A stretch of DNA of 64,000 nucleotides from Chryseobacterium sp. E1 (GTDB taxonomy: Bacteria > Bacteroidota > Bacteroidia > Flavobacteriales > Weeksellaceae): assembly GCA_019203745.1 (NCBI GenBank), contig CP078104.1:3534001-3598000 (forward strand). Reading direction: 5' to 3'. The notes under the pieces are model-generated. The model ran no database searches. It worked only from the letters and a program-made list of their open reading frames with translations, and was not told the origin of the DNA. A program made the translations under genes and the position numbers. Shown piece by piece: positions 52,874 to 61,565 of this stretch. The first letter of the stretch is position 1. Every line of letters begins with the position of its first letter.

Positions 52874-53533
52874 TTAAAAATATTTTGAAATTTTATCCAG
52901 TTCTAGGTCTTCATAATCAGAAACCACAGTGTCCGCCAAAGTGTAATCCTGATTTTTCGAATGTGGGCTTCGGTAAGCGGCACAAAAGATTTTTGCCCTG
53001 TGAGCTGCGAGAATTCCATTGGTGGAATCTTCAATGACCATGCAGTCTTCTAAAGATTCACCAGCCATATCTGCTGCCAATAAGAAAACTTCAGGATGAG
53101 GTTTTGATTCCTTTAAATCTGCTCCGCTGATCTTTCCGCTGAAATATTTCTCAAGCCCGAATTTCTCAAAAACCATATTGATCGTAGTCATCGTAGCTGA
53201 AGAAGCCAGTATAAGCTTGATGCCGTTTTCATGATAATGCTCAATCAGCTTTCTTACTCCGGGAATCAGATCAAACTCATCATCATTGTAAAAGTAATCT
53301 TTGAAATGAGACCTTTTGATACCTGCAATGGCCTCATGGGTTTGGTTCAGATCAAACTGACTGATCAGTGTTTCACAAACCCTTTTGGTAGAAGCTCCTG
53401 TAAAAGAGGTATACAGATCTTCGGAAACTGCAATTTCCAATTCATCGAACGTTTTGAAATAAGCTTTTCTATGCAATGGTTCTGTGTCTACAATCACCCC
53501 ATCCATATCGAAAAGAACAGCTTTTAAAGACAT
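52874..53533 (-). CDS. HAD-superfamily phosphatase, beta-phosphoglucomutase-like
   Basis: Intact, 219 residues. Motif I DMDGVIVDTEP, motif II LASSATM, motif III SGADLKESKPHPEVF and motif IV EDSTNGILAAHRAK are present, with an alpha-helical cap (EDLYTSFTGASTKRVCETL) between I and II. This is HAD subfamily IA. The substrate is probably a small sugar phosphate or phosphoglycolate-like compound; not determinable. A minus-strand -7 box (TATTTTTG) is at 53548-53555. Confidence 0.87.
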   Translation of the reverse strand: MSLKAVLFDMDGVIVDTEPLHRKAYFKTFDELEIAVSEDLYTSFTGASTKRVCETLISQFDLNQTHEAIAGIKRSHFKDYFYNDDEFDLIPGVRKLIEHYHENGIKLILASSATMTTINMVFEKFGLEKYFSGKISGADLKESKPHPEVFLLAADMAGESLEDCMVIEDSTNGILAAHRAKIFCAAYRSPHSKNQDYTLADTVVSDYEDLELDKISKYF

Positions 53534-53547
53534 ATTTAAAGTTTTTA

Positions 53548-53555
53548 CAAAAATA
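53548..53555 (-). promoter_or_regulatory. -7 box before the HAD phosphatase
   Basis: CAAAAATA reads TATTTTTG on the minus strand, 15 bp before the ATG. Confidence 0.4.
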
Positions 53556-53677
53556 ACTTTTAAAATTTAAACATCGAAAGATTTAAAAAATTAAAGGATT
53601 TAACATTAGAGATAAATGACTAATAAAAGGATTTGATTATTTACCTGTAGTATGAGTTTCTTTTATCAAAAAAAAAT

Positions 53678-53685
53678 TAACTTTG
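53678..53685 (+). promoter_or_regulatory. -7 box before the T9SS adhesin
   Basis: TAACTTTG, 29 bp before the ATG at 53715. Confidence 0.45.
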
Positions 53686-53714
53686 TTATTTACAAAAAAT
53701 AAAACTAATAAATT

Positions 53715-55380
53715 ATGAAAAATTTTTTTATCTATTGTATTAATGCTTTGTGCATTTACAAATGCTCAGATTACAATATATGAAGATTTTGAAAGGTATA
53801 GTGGATCAGTATATGGATGGAGCCCTATAAGAATTGGTTCCACATCCTGTAATGGGACAAAGGCTTATAAAAGTTTTATTGATACATTTGGAAATGAGAC
53901 TGCTAGGTTAATATATACAACAAATCATTCTAATGGTACTGAGTTAAAATATTCATTTAAATATTTTGTTGAATCAATGACCAATTATAGTTCAGGTGGG
54001 ATTATTACTACTAGTTATTCTCTAGATGGAGGAACTACCTGGATTGATTTGGGAAGTCCTATAACATTTTTAGTACCAGTAGCAGGAGTAGCCATACCCT
54101 GTACTTTAGTTTCAGGAACAATACCGGCAGGCACTATTCCTACAGGATCTGAATTTAAATTTAGAGTAATGGTAAAAAATACTATGGTAGCAAATAATCC
54201 GGCATATTCATATCAGACAGTTGGTATTGATGATGTTAAACTTGAACAGACCCCTACAGAAATTCCATCATGCTTAAACACACAAGTATATTTTACTATT
54301 CCCGAAGAACCATTTAAAACAGATATCCAATGGTACCCAGCAAAAGGTGCAACGGGATATTATATTAGCTTAGGAACCACTCCGGGAGGAACTGATGTCA
54401 TAAATAATTTAGATATCGGAAACTCTACCCATCATTTTATATCCAGTTTACATCATTCTACCCAGTATTTTGTAACAATCACTCCATACAACTCCTTTGG
54501 AAATGCTTCGTGTAAAATAACTTCTGATTTTACAACTCATAAATTAGGATGCCCATATTATTTAACTCCTAACACTCCGGGCGCTTCAGCTATCAGTCAA
54601 TTTGGTTGGAGCCCTGTTCCAGATGCTACAGGTTATAGAATAACTGCAGGTACAACACCACAAACTAATGATATTTTAGACAATGTTGATGTTGGGAATG
54701 TTACTTCATTTAAACCATCTGCTCCGTTTTTTTAATACTGCATATAATTTCACTGTTAAAGCATATAATGCGTATGGTGAATCTATTGGTTGTGATACAC
54801 AAAATTTTAAAACTCAAGAACCTTGTTTACCACTTGTTTTTCATTCACCACAGGGGCCGGTAAACTCATATACACCAACAATAAAATGGGGACCGATAAA
54901 TACGGTTAGTCCAGTAGGGGATATCGATTGACCTTAGGAAAATATACAGCAGGAGGAGGGAAAGTTCTTATTTTAGATAATCAGGATGTTGGATATGTTA
55001 ATGAATATCAAATAACCACACCTTTGGAAGATGGTACAAATTATTTTTATCGTGTAGTAGGGTATAACTATCAGTCCGAACAGTTTAGTGGCTGCTATGA
55101 AATACCTTTTAGGCTCGGTTTCACTTTGGGTATTTCAGAAGTACAAGAGGATAAAAATGATATACAGATTTATCCTAATCCCACGAAAGATTTTATAGTA
55201 ATTGGTTCAAAAAATAAAATTAAAAATATAAATCTAGTCGATTTTTCAGGAAGAAAATTGAGAAAACTTAAATTTGAAAATGATAAAATTGATTTGAACG
55301 ATCTTTCCAAGGGTAATTATATTCTACAGATACAATTTAAAGACAATACGGTATATAATAAAACAATTACAAAAGAATAA
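53715..55380 (+). CDS. Secreted multidomain protein with fibronectin III-like repeats and a T9SS type A sorting tail, three frameshifts
   Basis: A signal peptide (MKNFF then LMLCAFTNAQ, after restoring a base near 53725) leads to a jelly-roll-like domain (YEDFERYSGSVYGWSP, TTWIDLGSPI). It is followed by at least two FnIII-like repeats, seen as IQWYPAKGATGYYISLGTTPGG with DIGNSTHHF and FGWSPVPDATGYRITAGTTPQ with DVGNVTSF, and a third partial unit near 54870. The C-terminus IQIYPNPTKDFIVIG and LSKGNYILQIQF to KTITKE is the sorting domain. Breaks near 54735 and 54925. About 555 residues. A T9SS-exported cell-surface or secreted adhesin is inferred. Confidence 0.82.
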
Positions 55381-55410
55381 TAGACCTTTTTAAAGGGAGG
55401 AAATTCTTAG

Positions 55411-55418
55411 TATCTTTG
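55411..55418 (+). promoter_or_regulatory. -7 box before speB
   Basis: TATCTTTG, an exact match, 37 bp before the ATG at 55456. Confidence 0.5.
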
Positions 55419-55455
55419 TCCTGAATATTTCAATCATTTAATTTAAAAATAAAGT

Positions 55456-56315
55456 ATGAAAACATACGCAGGAATTCCCGAGGAAAATGCAACATTAGAG
55501 AATTCGAAAGTAATGTTGGTAACGGTTCCTTATGACGGAACTTCAACATGGGGTAAAGGAGCTGATAAAGGCCCTGAATTATTCCTAGATGCTTCTGAAA
55601 ACATGGAGCTTTACGATATTGAAACACAAACTGAGCCTTATCTTCAGGGAGTATATTTAGCAGGAGAGGTTTCTGAAAATTCTACTCCTGAAGCAATGAC
55701 GGAAGCTGTTTACCAGAAAACAAAAGAGCTTTTGAAGAATGAAGGTAAAGTATTTACTTTGTTTGGAGGGGAGCACTCTGTTTCTATCGGTTCTATCCGT
55801 GCTGTAGGGGAGAAATTTGACAACCTTACCGTTCTTCAGTTAGATGCCCACACAGATTTACGTCCTGAGTTCCACGGGTCCACTTCTAACCATGCCTGTG
55901 CGGTGTTTGAAGCCAATCAGAAACACAACCTGGTTCAGGTGGGAATCCGTTCTATGGATGCTGAAGAAGCTCAATATCTGCCGGAGGGAAGAGTATTTTT
56001 GCTCACGAAATTGCTCACAATGAGAACTGGGTGAATGATGTTCTGGATAAAGTTTCAGGAAACGTATATATTACGATAGACCTTGATGCTTTTGATCCTT
56101 CTATTGCACCTTCTACAGGAACTCCAGAACCAGGTGGATTACAATGGTATCCTACATTGGAATTATTAAGAAAAGTATTCGAAAAATGTAACGTAGTGGC
56201 ATTCGATATTGTAGAATTAATGGATTCTCCAATGGCTAAGCCTACCGCTTTCCTTGCAGCTAAGTTATATTATAAAATGCTTGCTTATAACGATATTTAT
56301 AACAACAATAACTAA
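55456..56315 (+). CDS. speB: Agmatinase (ureohydrolase), one frameshift
   Basis: It hydrolyses agmatine to putrescine and urea. Mn-binding motifs are FGGEHSVSIG (His), LQLDAHTDLR (Asp-His-Asp) and ITIDLDAFDPSIAPSTGTPEPGG (Asp, Asp). SNHACAVFE is the variant of the substrate loop. A base lost near 56003 (FFAHEIAHNENWVND) breaks the frame. About 287 residues. Together with speA it gives the arginine-to-putrescine route. Confidence 0.9.
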
Positions 56316-56384
56316 TATTCCGCAAGAATCGGATTTTTTCTACCGTATATTCTTTGGAAATTTGTGAGGTAAAAACAATACAAA

Positions 56385-57228
56385 ATGTCCACACAAAATC
56401 AAATAGATTATAACAGAATTGCCAAAGCGATAGAATATATCCAGAGCAATTTCAGGCTTCAGCCAAGTTTGGAGGAAGTGGCGGAAAATATTCACCTGAG
56501 TCCGGCTCATTTTCAGAAAATCTTTACGGATTGGGCAGGAACAAGTCCGAAGAAATTTTTACAGTTCATCAGCCTTGAACATGCTAAAAATTTATTGAAG
56601 GAAGAAAAGCAAGTTTATTCGATACCGCATATGAAACTGGACTTTCCAGTACAAGCAGACTTCATGATCTGTTTGTAAAAATAAAATAGAAGGAATGTCT
56701 CCGGCAGAATATAAAAACGGTGGAAAAAGCCTTGCCATTAATTATAGTTTTTCAGAAAGTCCGTTTGGAAATATCCTGGTAGCTTCTACAGAAAAAGGAA
56801 TTTGCTATATGGCTTTTGAAAATGATAAAAATACAGCATTAGGGGATCTGAAACATAAGTTCCCTAATGCTTTTTTTGAAAAACAGGATGCTCTTCAAAA
56901 AAATGCACTGTCTATATTCGATAAAGACTGGACGAAGCTCAATACGATCAAACTTCATTTAAAAGGAACTGATTTTCAGTTAAAGGTCTGGGAAAGCTTA
57001 TTAACGATTCCCATGGGGAAATTGTCTACTTATCGCAGTCTTGCAGAGAAAATCGGAAATCCGAAAGCGTCCAGAGCCGTTGGTACAGCTATAGGAAGTA
57101 ATCCGGTTGCATTTCTCATTCCCTGTCATCGTGTCATTCAGTCTACAGGACACCTTGGAGGTTACCGCTGGGGAAATGAAAGAAAACAGCTGATTGTAGG
57201 ATGGGAAGGTTCACAGATCTATTCATAG
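56385..57228 (+). CDS. AraC-HTH plus O6-methylguanine-DNA methyltransferase (Ada-like without N-terminal domain), two frameshifts
   Basis: Residues 1-110 form an AraC-type HTH (RIAKAIEYIQSNFRLQPSLEEVAENIHLSPAHFQKIF, with ETGLSSTSRLHDLF in the second helix pair). Residues 120-280 are the Ogt domain, with LTIPMGKLSTYRSLA and the active-site PCHRVI. The zinc-binding N-terminal AdaA domain with the methylphosphotriester Cys is absent. Single-A losses near 56612 and 56690 break the frame. It probably repairs O6-alkylguanine and may act as its own regulator. AlkB lies downstream. Confidence 0.88.
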
Positions 57229-57306
57229 AGCTTATTTTTATATACCTATTATTTCTATCCTGTTTTATTTATTGATAAAAACCTTTAGGAAATTTATGTT
57301 TTATCT

Positions 57307-57314
57307 TATCTTTG
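57307..57314 (+). promoter_or_regulatory. -7 box before the DGHHK membrane protein
   Basis: TATCTTTG, exact; it overlaps the in-frame TTG at 57312, which rules that codon out as the start. Confidence 0.5.
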
Positions 57315-57356
57315 ATTAAAGGTATTGTATCTGAGGAAGTGCCTTTTAACAGATCC

Positions 57357-58765
57357 ATGAATTTTAAAATTACAGATGGCAAGGGATTAATCGCTCTTGA
57401 ATATGATTTCAACCGATATAGTATGTCTGACAATAGGAAAGGAGCCAGCTCTTTTTTATGGGATGATTGTGATGATCCGGGAGATGAAAATATGGCGCTT
57501 TTTTCCATAAAGGAAGACAATTATAACCGTATTAATAAGGCTCTTGAAGGCGTTGATTTTAATGTAGATTATACTGATAGAACAGAAGATCTGTTTCAGG
57601 CTTTACAGCCCCTGTTGGGTTTAATGCAGAAGGGAAATTATAAACTAAGTTTTTCTGAAGATAAAGCATGGAGTATTTATAGCAATACAGCCGTATTTGG
57701 AGAAGAAAGACTGGATCAAAAGGAAGTGGAGGAAGAGATCAGGAAGTATGATGAGAAATTATCACAAAACCTCATCTACAGTTATGAACCTTATACCGTT
57801 TACGCAGATACATGTCATTTCAATATATACGAATACCCTTTTATTGCCTGGAAATCTGAAAAGAAATTGACCCGGATCTTGTAAAACATTATACAAATAT
57901 TATCTTATCCGGAGCCAGACCCTTTGCTGTTATTCTGAAAGGAAAATATGGAGAGAAAGATTATTTCCACGACTATATTCTGGACGGGCATCATAAACTT
58001 ATTGCTTACAGAAACCTGAAAATAGAACCTCTGTTTGCCATTATTGAGTTTTTTCCGGAAGAGAAATCAGAAATAGAAATGGATATGGACCGTATCTGTA
58101 AAATTTTGTATCCCTGGCAGTTCAGCCATTACTACAATACCTGGAGTGCATACCGTAAACGGAACTATTTAGAAAATAACCCGGATAGTCTGCTCAAAAA
58201 GCATTTCAAAAACGGTTTTATCACCTTTATTTATCCTGATGACAACAAAATGGCTGAAGTATTTTACATCAATGATGTGGAAGATGGTGAATATAAATAC
58301 TGGTATAATAACGGTGATTTGCGAATTGTAGGAAATTATGCACTGGGGAAAAGGATCAATAAGTGGATATATTACTTTTCAACACGTGAAATAAGTGAAA
58401 ACATTTTGCCTTCTGAAGCAAAGGAAGGACGGATGCAATACGAGTATATTTATAAAGATAAATTTCCATTGGTTCGCAAAAGATGGAAGACATCAGGAGA
58501 GATTGAATACATAGAATATACTTTTAAAAATCAGGTTATTAAATTTCCTTTGACTGAGGAGATGATTTTGAAATATTCAGCTGAAGGGTATGAAAACGCA
58601 ATAAAGGAAAAGAAAAAAGAGACTGAAAAAAAAAAATCTGAAAAGAAAAAACTAGATGCCGGGATTGTTAAAATAAAGAGAGATGAAAAAATATATAGGG
58701 TACTGAAGCTGCTATTGCTTGCTGTAGTGATTGTACTTGTTATGATATATCTCAGTACACTGTAA
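57357..58765 (+). CDS. Membrane-anchored protein of unknown function with ParB/Srx-like DGHHK motif and YwqK-type repeats, one frameshift
   Basis: After an ATG at 57357 (MNFKITDGKGLIALEYDFNR), the N-terminal 180 residues have no recognised motif. After a break near 57878 comes YFHDYILDGHHKLIAYRNLKIEPL, close to the DGHHR motif of ParB/sulfiredoxin-fold proteins. It is followed by MAEVFYINDVEDGEYKYWYNNGDLRIVG, typical of MORN/YwqK repeats, a Lys/Glu-rich charged stretch, and a C-terminal membrane anchor (VLKLLLLAVVIVLVMIYLSTL). About 470 residues. Tail-anchored orientation would leave the body in the cytoplasm. It lies between the Ada-like gene and alkB. Confidence 0.65.
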
Positions 58766-58820
58766 ATCATTACTATACGATTCTATTTAAATCAATTTAA
58801 CACCAAAAATTTCACTTATT

Positions 58821-59432
58821 ATGCTAAGCCTGTTCGATGATACATCAGATTATCCCTTAAACATTCTTCCACACGACGGAACCGTTCATTACTATGGAAA
58901 AATTTTTTCAACAGACAAATCCGGTTTTTATTATGATTATTTACTCAATCAGGTTCCTTGGGAAAATGATGAAGCAATGATTTTTGGAAAACTGATCCTG
59001 ACCAAAAGAAAAGTAGCCTGGTTTGGAGAAAAACCTTTTGAGTATACCTATTCAAAGAGAACAAAACTTGCAAAATTCTGGACTCCTGAATTGTTGGAAC
59101 TGAAAAAGAAATGTGAAGAAGTCTCAGGCGAAACCTATAACTCATGCCTTCTTAATTTATACCATGACGGAAGCGAAGGAATGGCTTACCACAGCGATGG
59201 CGAAACCGATCTGAAAAAACACGGTGCCATTGCATCTCTGACTTTTGGAGCCGAAAGAAAGTTCCTGTTTAAACATAAGAAAACAAAAGAAAAAGTAGAA
59301 ATATTCCTTGAAAACGGAAGCTTGCTGATCATGAAGGGAACAACCCAGGACAACTGGCTTCACAGATTGCCCCCTACCACAAAAGTGAAAACACCAAGAG
59401 TAAACCTTACGTTCAGGACCATTGAAGAATAA
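58821..59432 (+). CDS. alkB: AlkB-like 2OG-Fe(II) DNA repair dioxygenase
   Basis: Intact, 203 residues. It removes alkyl groups from N1-adenine and N3-cytosine by oxidative demethylation. Iron ligands are in YHSDGETDL (HxD) and WLHRLPP (His); PRVNLTFRTI contains the 2-oxoglutarate-binding Arg and substrate Arg (RxxxxxR). NLYHDGSEGMAYHSD precedes them. It shares a neighbourhood with the Ada-like gene, a common alkylation-repair pairing. Confidence 0.92.
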   Translation: MLSLFDDTSDYPLNILPHDGTVHYYGKIFSTDKSGFYYDYLLNQVPWENDEAMIFGKLILTKRKVAWFGEKPFEYTYSKRTKLAKFWTPELLELKKKCEEVSGETYNSCLLNLYHDGSEGMAYHSDGETDLKKHGAIASLTFGAERKFLFKHKKTKEKVEIFLENGSLLIMKGTTQDNWLHRLPPTTKVKTPRVNLTFRTIEE

Positions 59433-59478
59433 AAACAATTATATATTAGAGTGACTAAACTGAGCTTTATGAATAGGA

Positions 59479-59535
59479 GTGGGCTTTAGCCCACTTCAAA
59501 ATATAAATTAAATTCCTCTGGCTTTAGCCAAAAAC
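59479..59535. repeat. GGCTTTAGCC palindromic repeats
   Basis: GTGGGCTTTAGCCCAC (59479-59494) is a perfect inverted repeat. CTGGCTTTAGCCAAAAACT follows near 59518. A related string is at 50098. They lie between alkB and the CocE-like gene, with no coding frame. Confidence 0.55.
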
Positions 59536-59537
59536 TA

Positions 59538-59566
59538 AAAACGCTGTTCAGATGAACAGCGTTTTA
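59538..59566 (-). terminator. Terminator of the CocE/NonD hydrolase
   Basis: Stem AAAACGCTGTTCA / TGAACAGCGTTTT with a 3-nt loop, 3 bp from the stop on the minus strand. Confidence 0.75.
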
Positions 59567-59568
59567 CT

Positions 59569-61425
59569 TTATTTCAGAATTTCAGCTTCAATGGAACTGT
59601 CATCATATACTTTGATCAATGCTTTTGTATAATCTTCCTTCGATGCAAAATTCGGATTATCCATAAATTTTTGAGGATTCACGGCAAAAAGCGGGAACCA
59701 TGTACTGCTGATCTGGATCTGGATCTTATGTCCTTTCTTGAAAGTATGAACTACATCCTGCAGTCTGAAGTTGACCGCTGTTTTCTGACCGGGAACCAGG
59801 GCTTCTCCTTTCTCTCTTGTATTTCTGAATCTTGCAGGCATAATCTCGCTTCTTACCATCTGATGATAATTTCCGTAGATCACACCGTCTTTCTTTTCTG
59901 CAGGTTTAAAATCTTCAGGATATACGTCGATCAGCTTTACAGCAAAATCAGCATCGGTAGAAGAAGAGGCAATATTCAGTTTAGCCATGATCTCTCCGGC
60001 AAAAGTAATGTCATCCGTTAAAACATCAGTGGTGAAAGTCAAAACATCAGGTCTTCCTTCTGCAAATCTCTGGTCTTCCGACATATAATTCTTAGGGGTA
60101 AAACCATTGAAATCCTTTAAATGATCAGAACTTAGAACCGGGTTGTTAGGATCACTGTAGTATTCAGAATATCCTTGTCCGGAAGTATTTTTCAATGTTT
60201 TATCAGACAGGTAGAAATTAACTTTCTGTGCATTTTTGGTGGATAAGAAGCGAATTCTTTCCATTCTTTGGCTCCTGTGTCATACATCAATGCCTCAGGA
60301 AGCCCGGCATCTTGTTTGGTATTTCCTTTCAGATAATGATTGAAAAATTTCGTTTCAATATTTTTCTGGTAATAGGTAGCAATGCTGTCACCGAAATAGG
60401 TTTCACTGTGGAAATGTTTCCCTTGCTCCTGAGACCATCCGCCATGAGAGAAAGGTCCCATTACAATAGTATTTTTTGCTTTAGGGCTTGTCTTTTCAAT
60501 TGTTTTATAAATATTCAGAGGTCCGGAAAGATCTTCTGCATCAAACCATCCGCCAACAGTCATTACAGCGTGGTTGATGTTTTTAAGATGAGGCAGTAAA
60601 TTTCTTTTTTGCCAGAATTCATCATAGTTGGTATGATTCATAATTTCTGTCATGAAGAAATTGTTCTTGTAATATTTTTCATAGCCGTCTTTCAGGGTAC
60701 CCATCTCTCTGTAGAATTTTAAACCGTCTTCAGAAGTTTGTTTGATGAACGAATCCATATACCATGCTTTATTTTCCGGTTTGGTTTTCTGAACTCCAAA
60801 AACAGGAAAAGTCCTGAAGTATCCCAGCATAAATCTTCCGTTGTGAAGGAAGTCATCATTCCAGAAATCAGAGATCGGAGCCTGTGGAGAAGAGGCAACC
60901 AGGGCCGGATGCTGTGCCAGTGTTCCTACAGCAGTATAAAATCCGGGATAAGAAGTTCCGAATTGTCCGATTTTTCCATTATTGTCTTTTACATTTTTCA
61001 AAAGCCATTCAATCGTATCGTAGGTATCTGTGCTTTCGTCAACATCTTTTTGGTTTTGCGTTCCACCTGCGGGGTCATATTGGTAAAAGTGCCTTCACTC
61101 ATATATCTTCCGCGTACATCCTGATAGACGAAGATATATTTGTCCTTCATAAGATATGTATTGGGACCAACCTTTGTTTTGTATTCATTTTCTCCATAGG
61201 GAGCAATGCTGTAGCAGGTTCTCTGCATCAGGAAAGGATATTTGTTCTTATTAGAAATATCTTTCGGGATATAAACGGCAGTGAAAAGCTTCACTCCGTC
61301 ACGCATCGGAATATAAAATTCTTTCTTGGTGAAATGGTCTTTAACGAAATTATCTTTCTGTTCCGTTTTTGGGATTTCCCAAGAATGAAACAAAGAATCA
61401 ATAAAACTGAAATATGGATTTTCAT
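59569..61425 (-). CDS. Secreted CocE/NonD family hydrolase (X-Pro dipeptidyl-peptidase/acylase fold), at least three frameshifts
   Basis: A signal peptide (MKIHISVLLILCFILG) is followed by MRDGVKLFTAVYIPKD, VYQDVRGRYMSEG, the nucleophile elbow IGQFGTSYPGFY, GWFDAEDLSG (Asp) and VMGPFSHGGW (His), which complete the catalytic triad. The C-terminal jelly-roll ends HKIQIQISSTWFPLFAVN to IEAEILK. Breaks lie near 61375, 61010 and 60240. About 618 residues. The family includes cocaine esterase, alpha-amino-acid ester hydrolases and glutaryl-7-ACA acylases; substrate unknown. It is likely in the periplasm. Confidence 0.87.
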
Positions 61426-61565
61426 AAAAAAATTTGTAGCTAATTTAATCATAAAAATGCTGCTGCAGCATTTTATCAGAGAAATCTTATTTTAAAAACA
61501 GAATCAGCTGCGTTTTTCAGAATTGACTGCAAAAACCATAAAGAAAGTGCTCTCAAAATAAAAGA

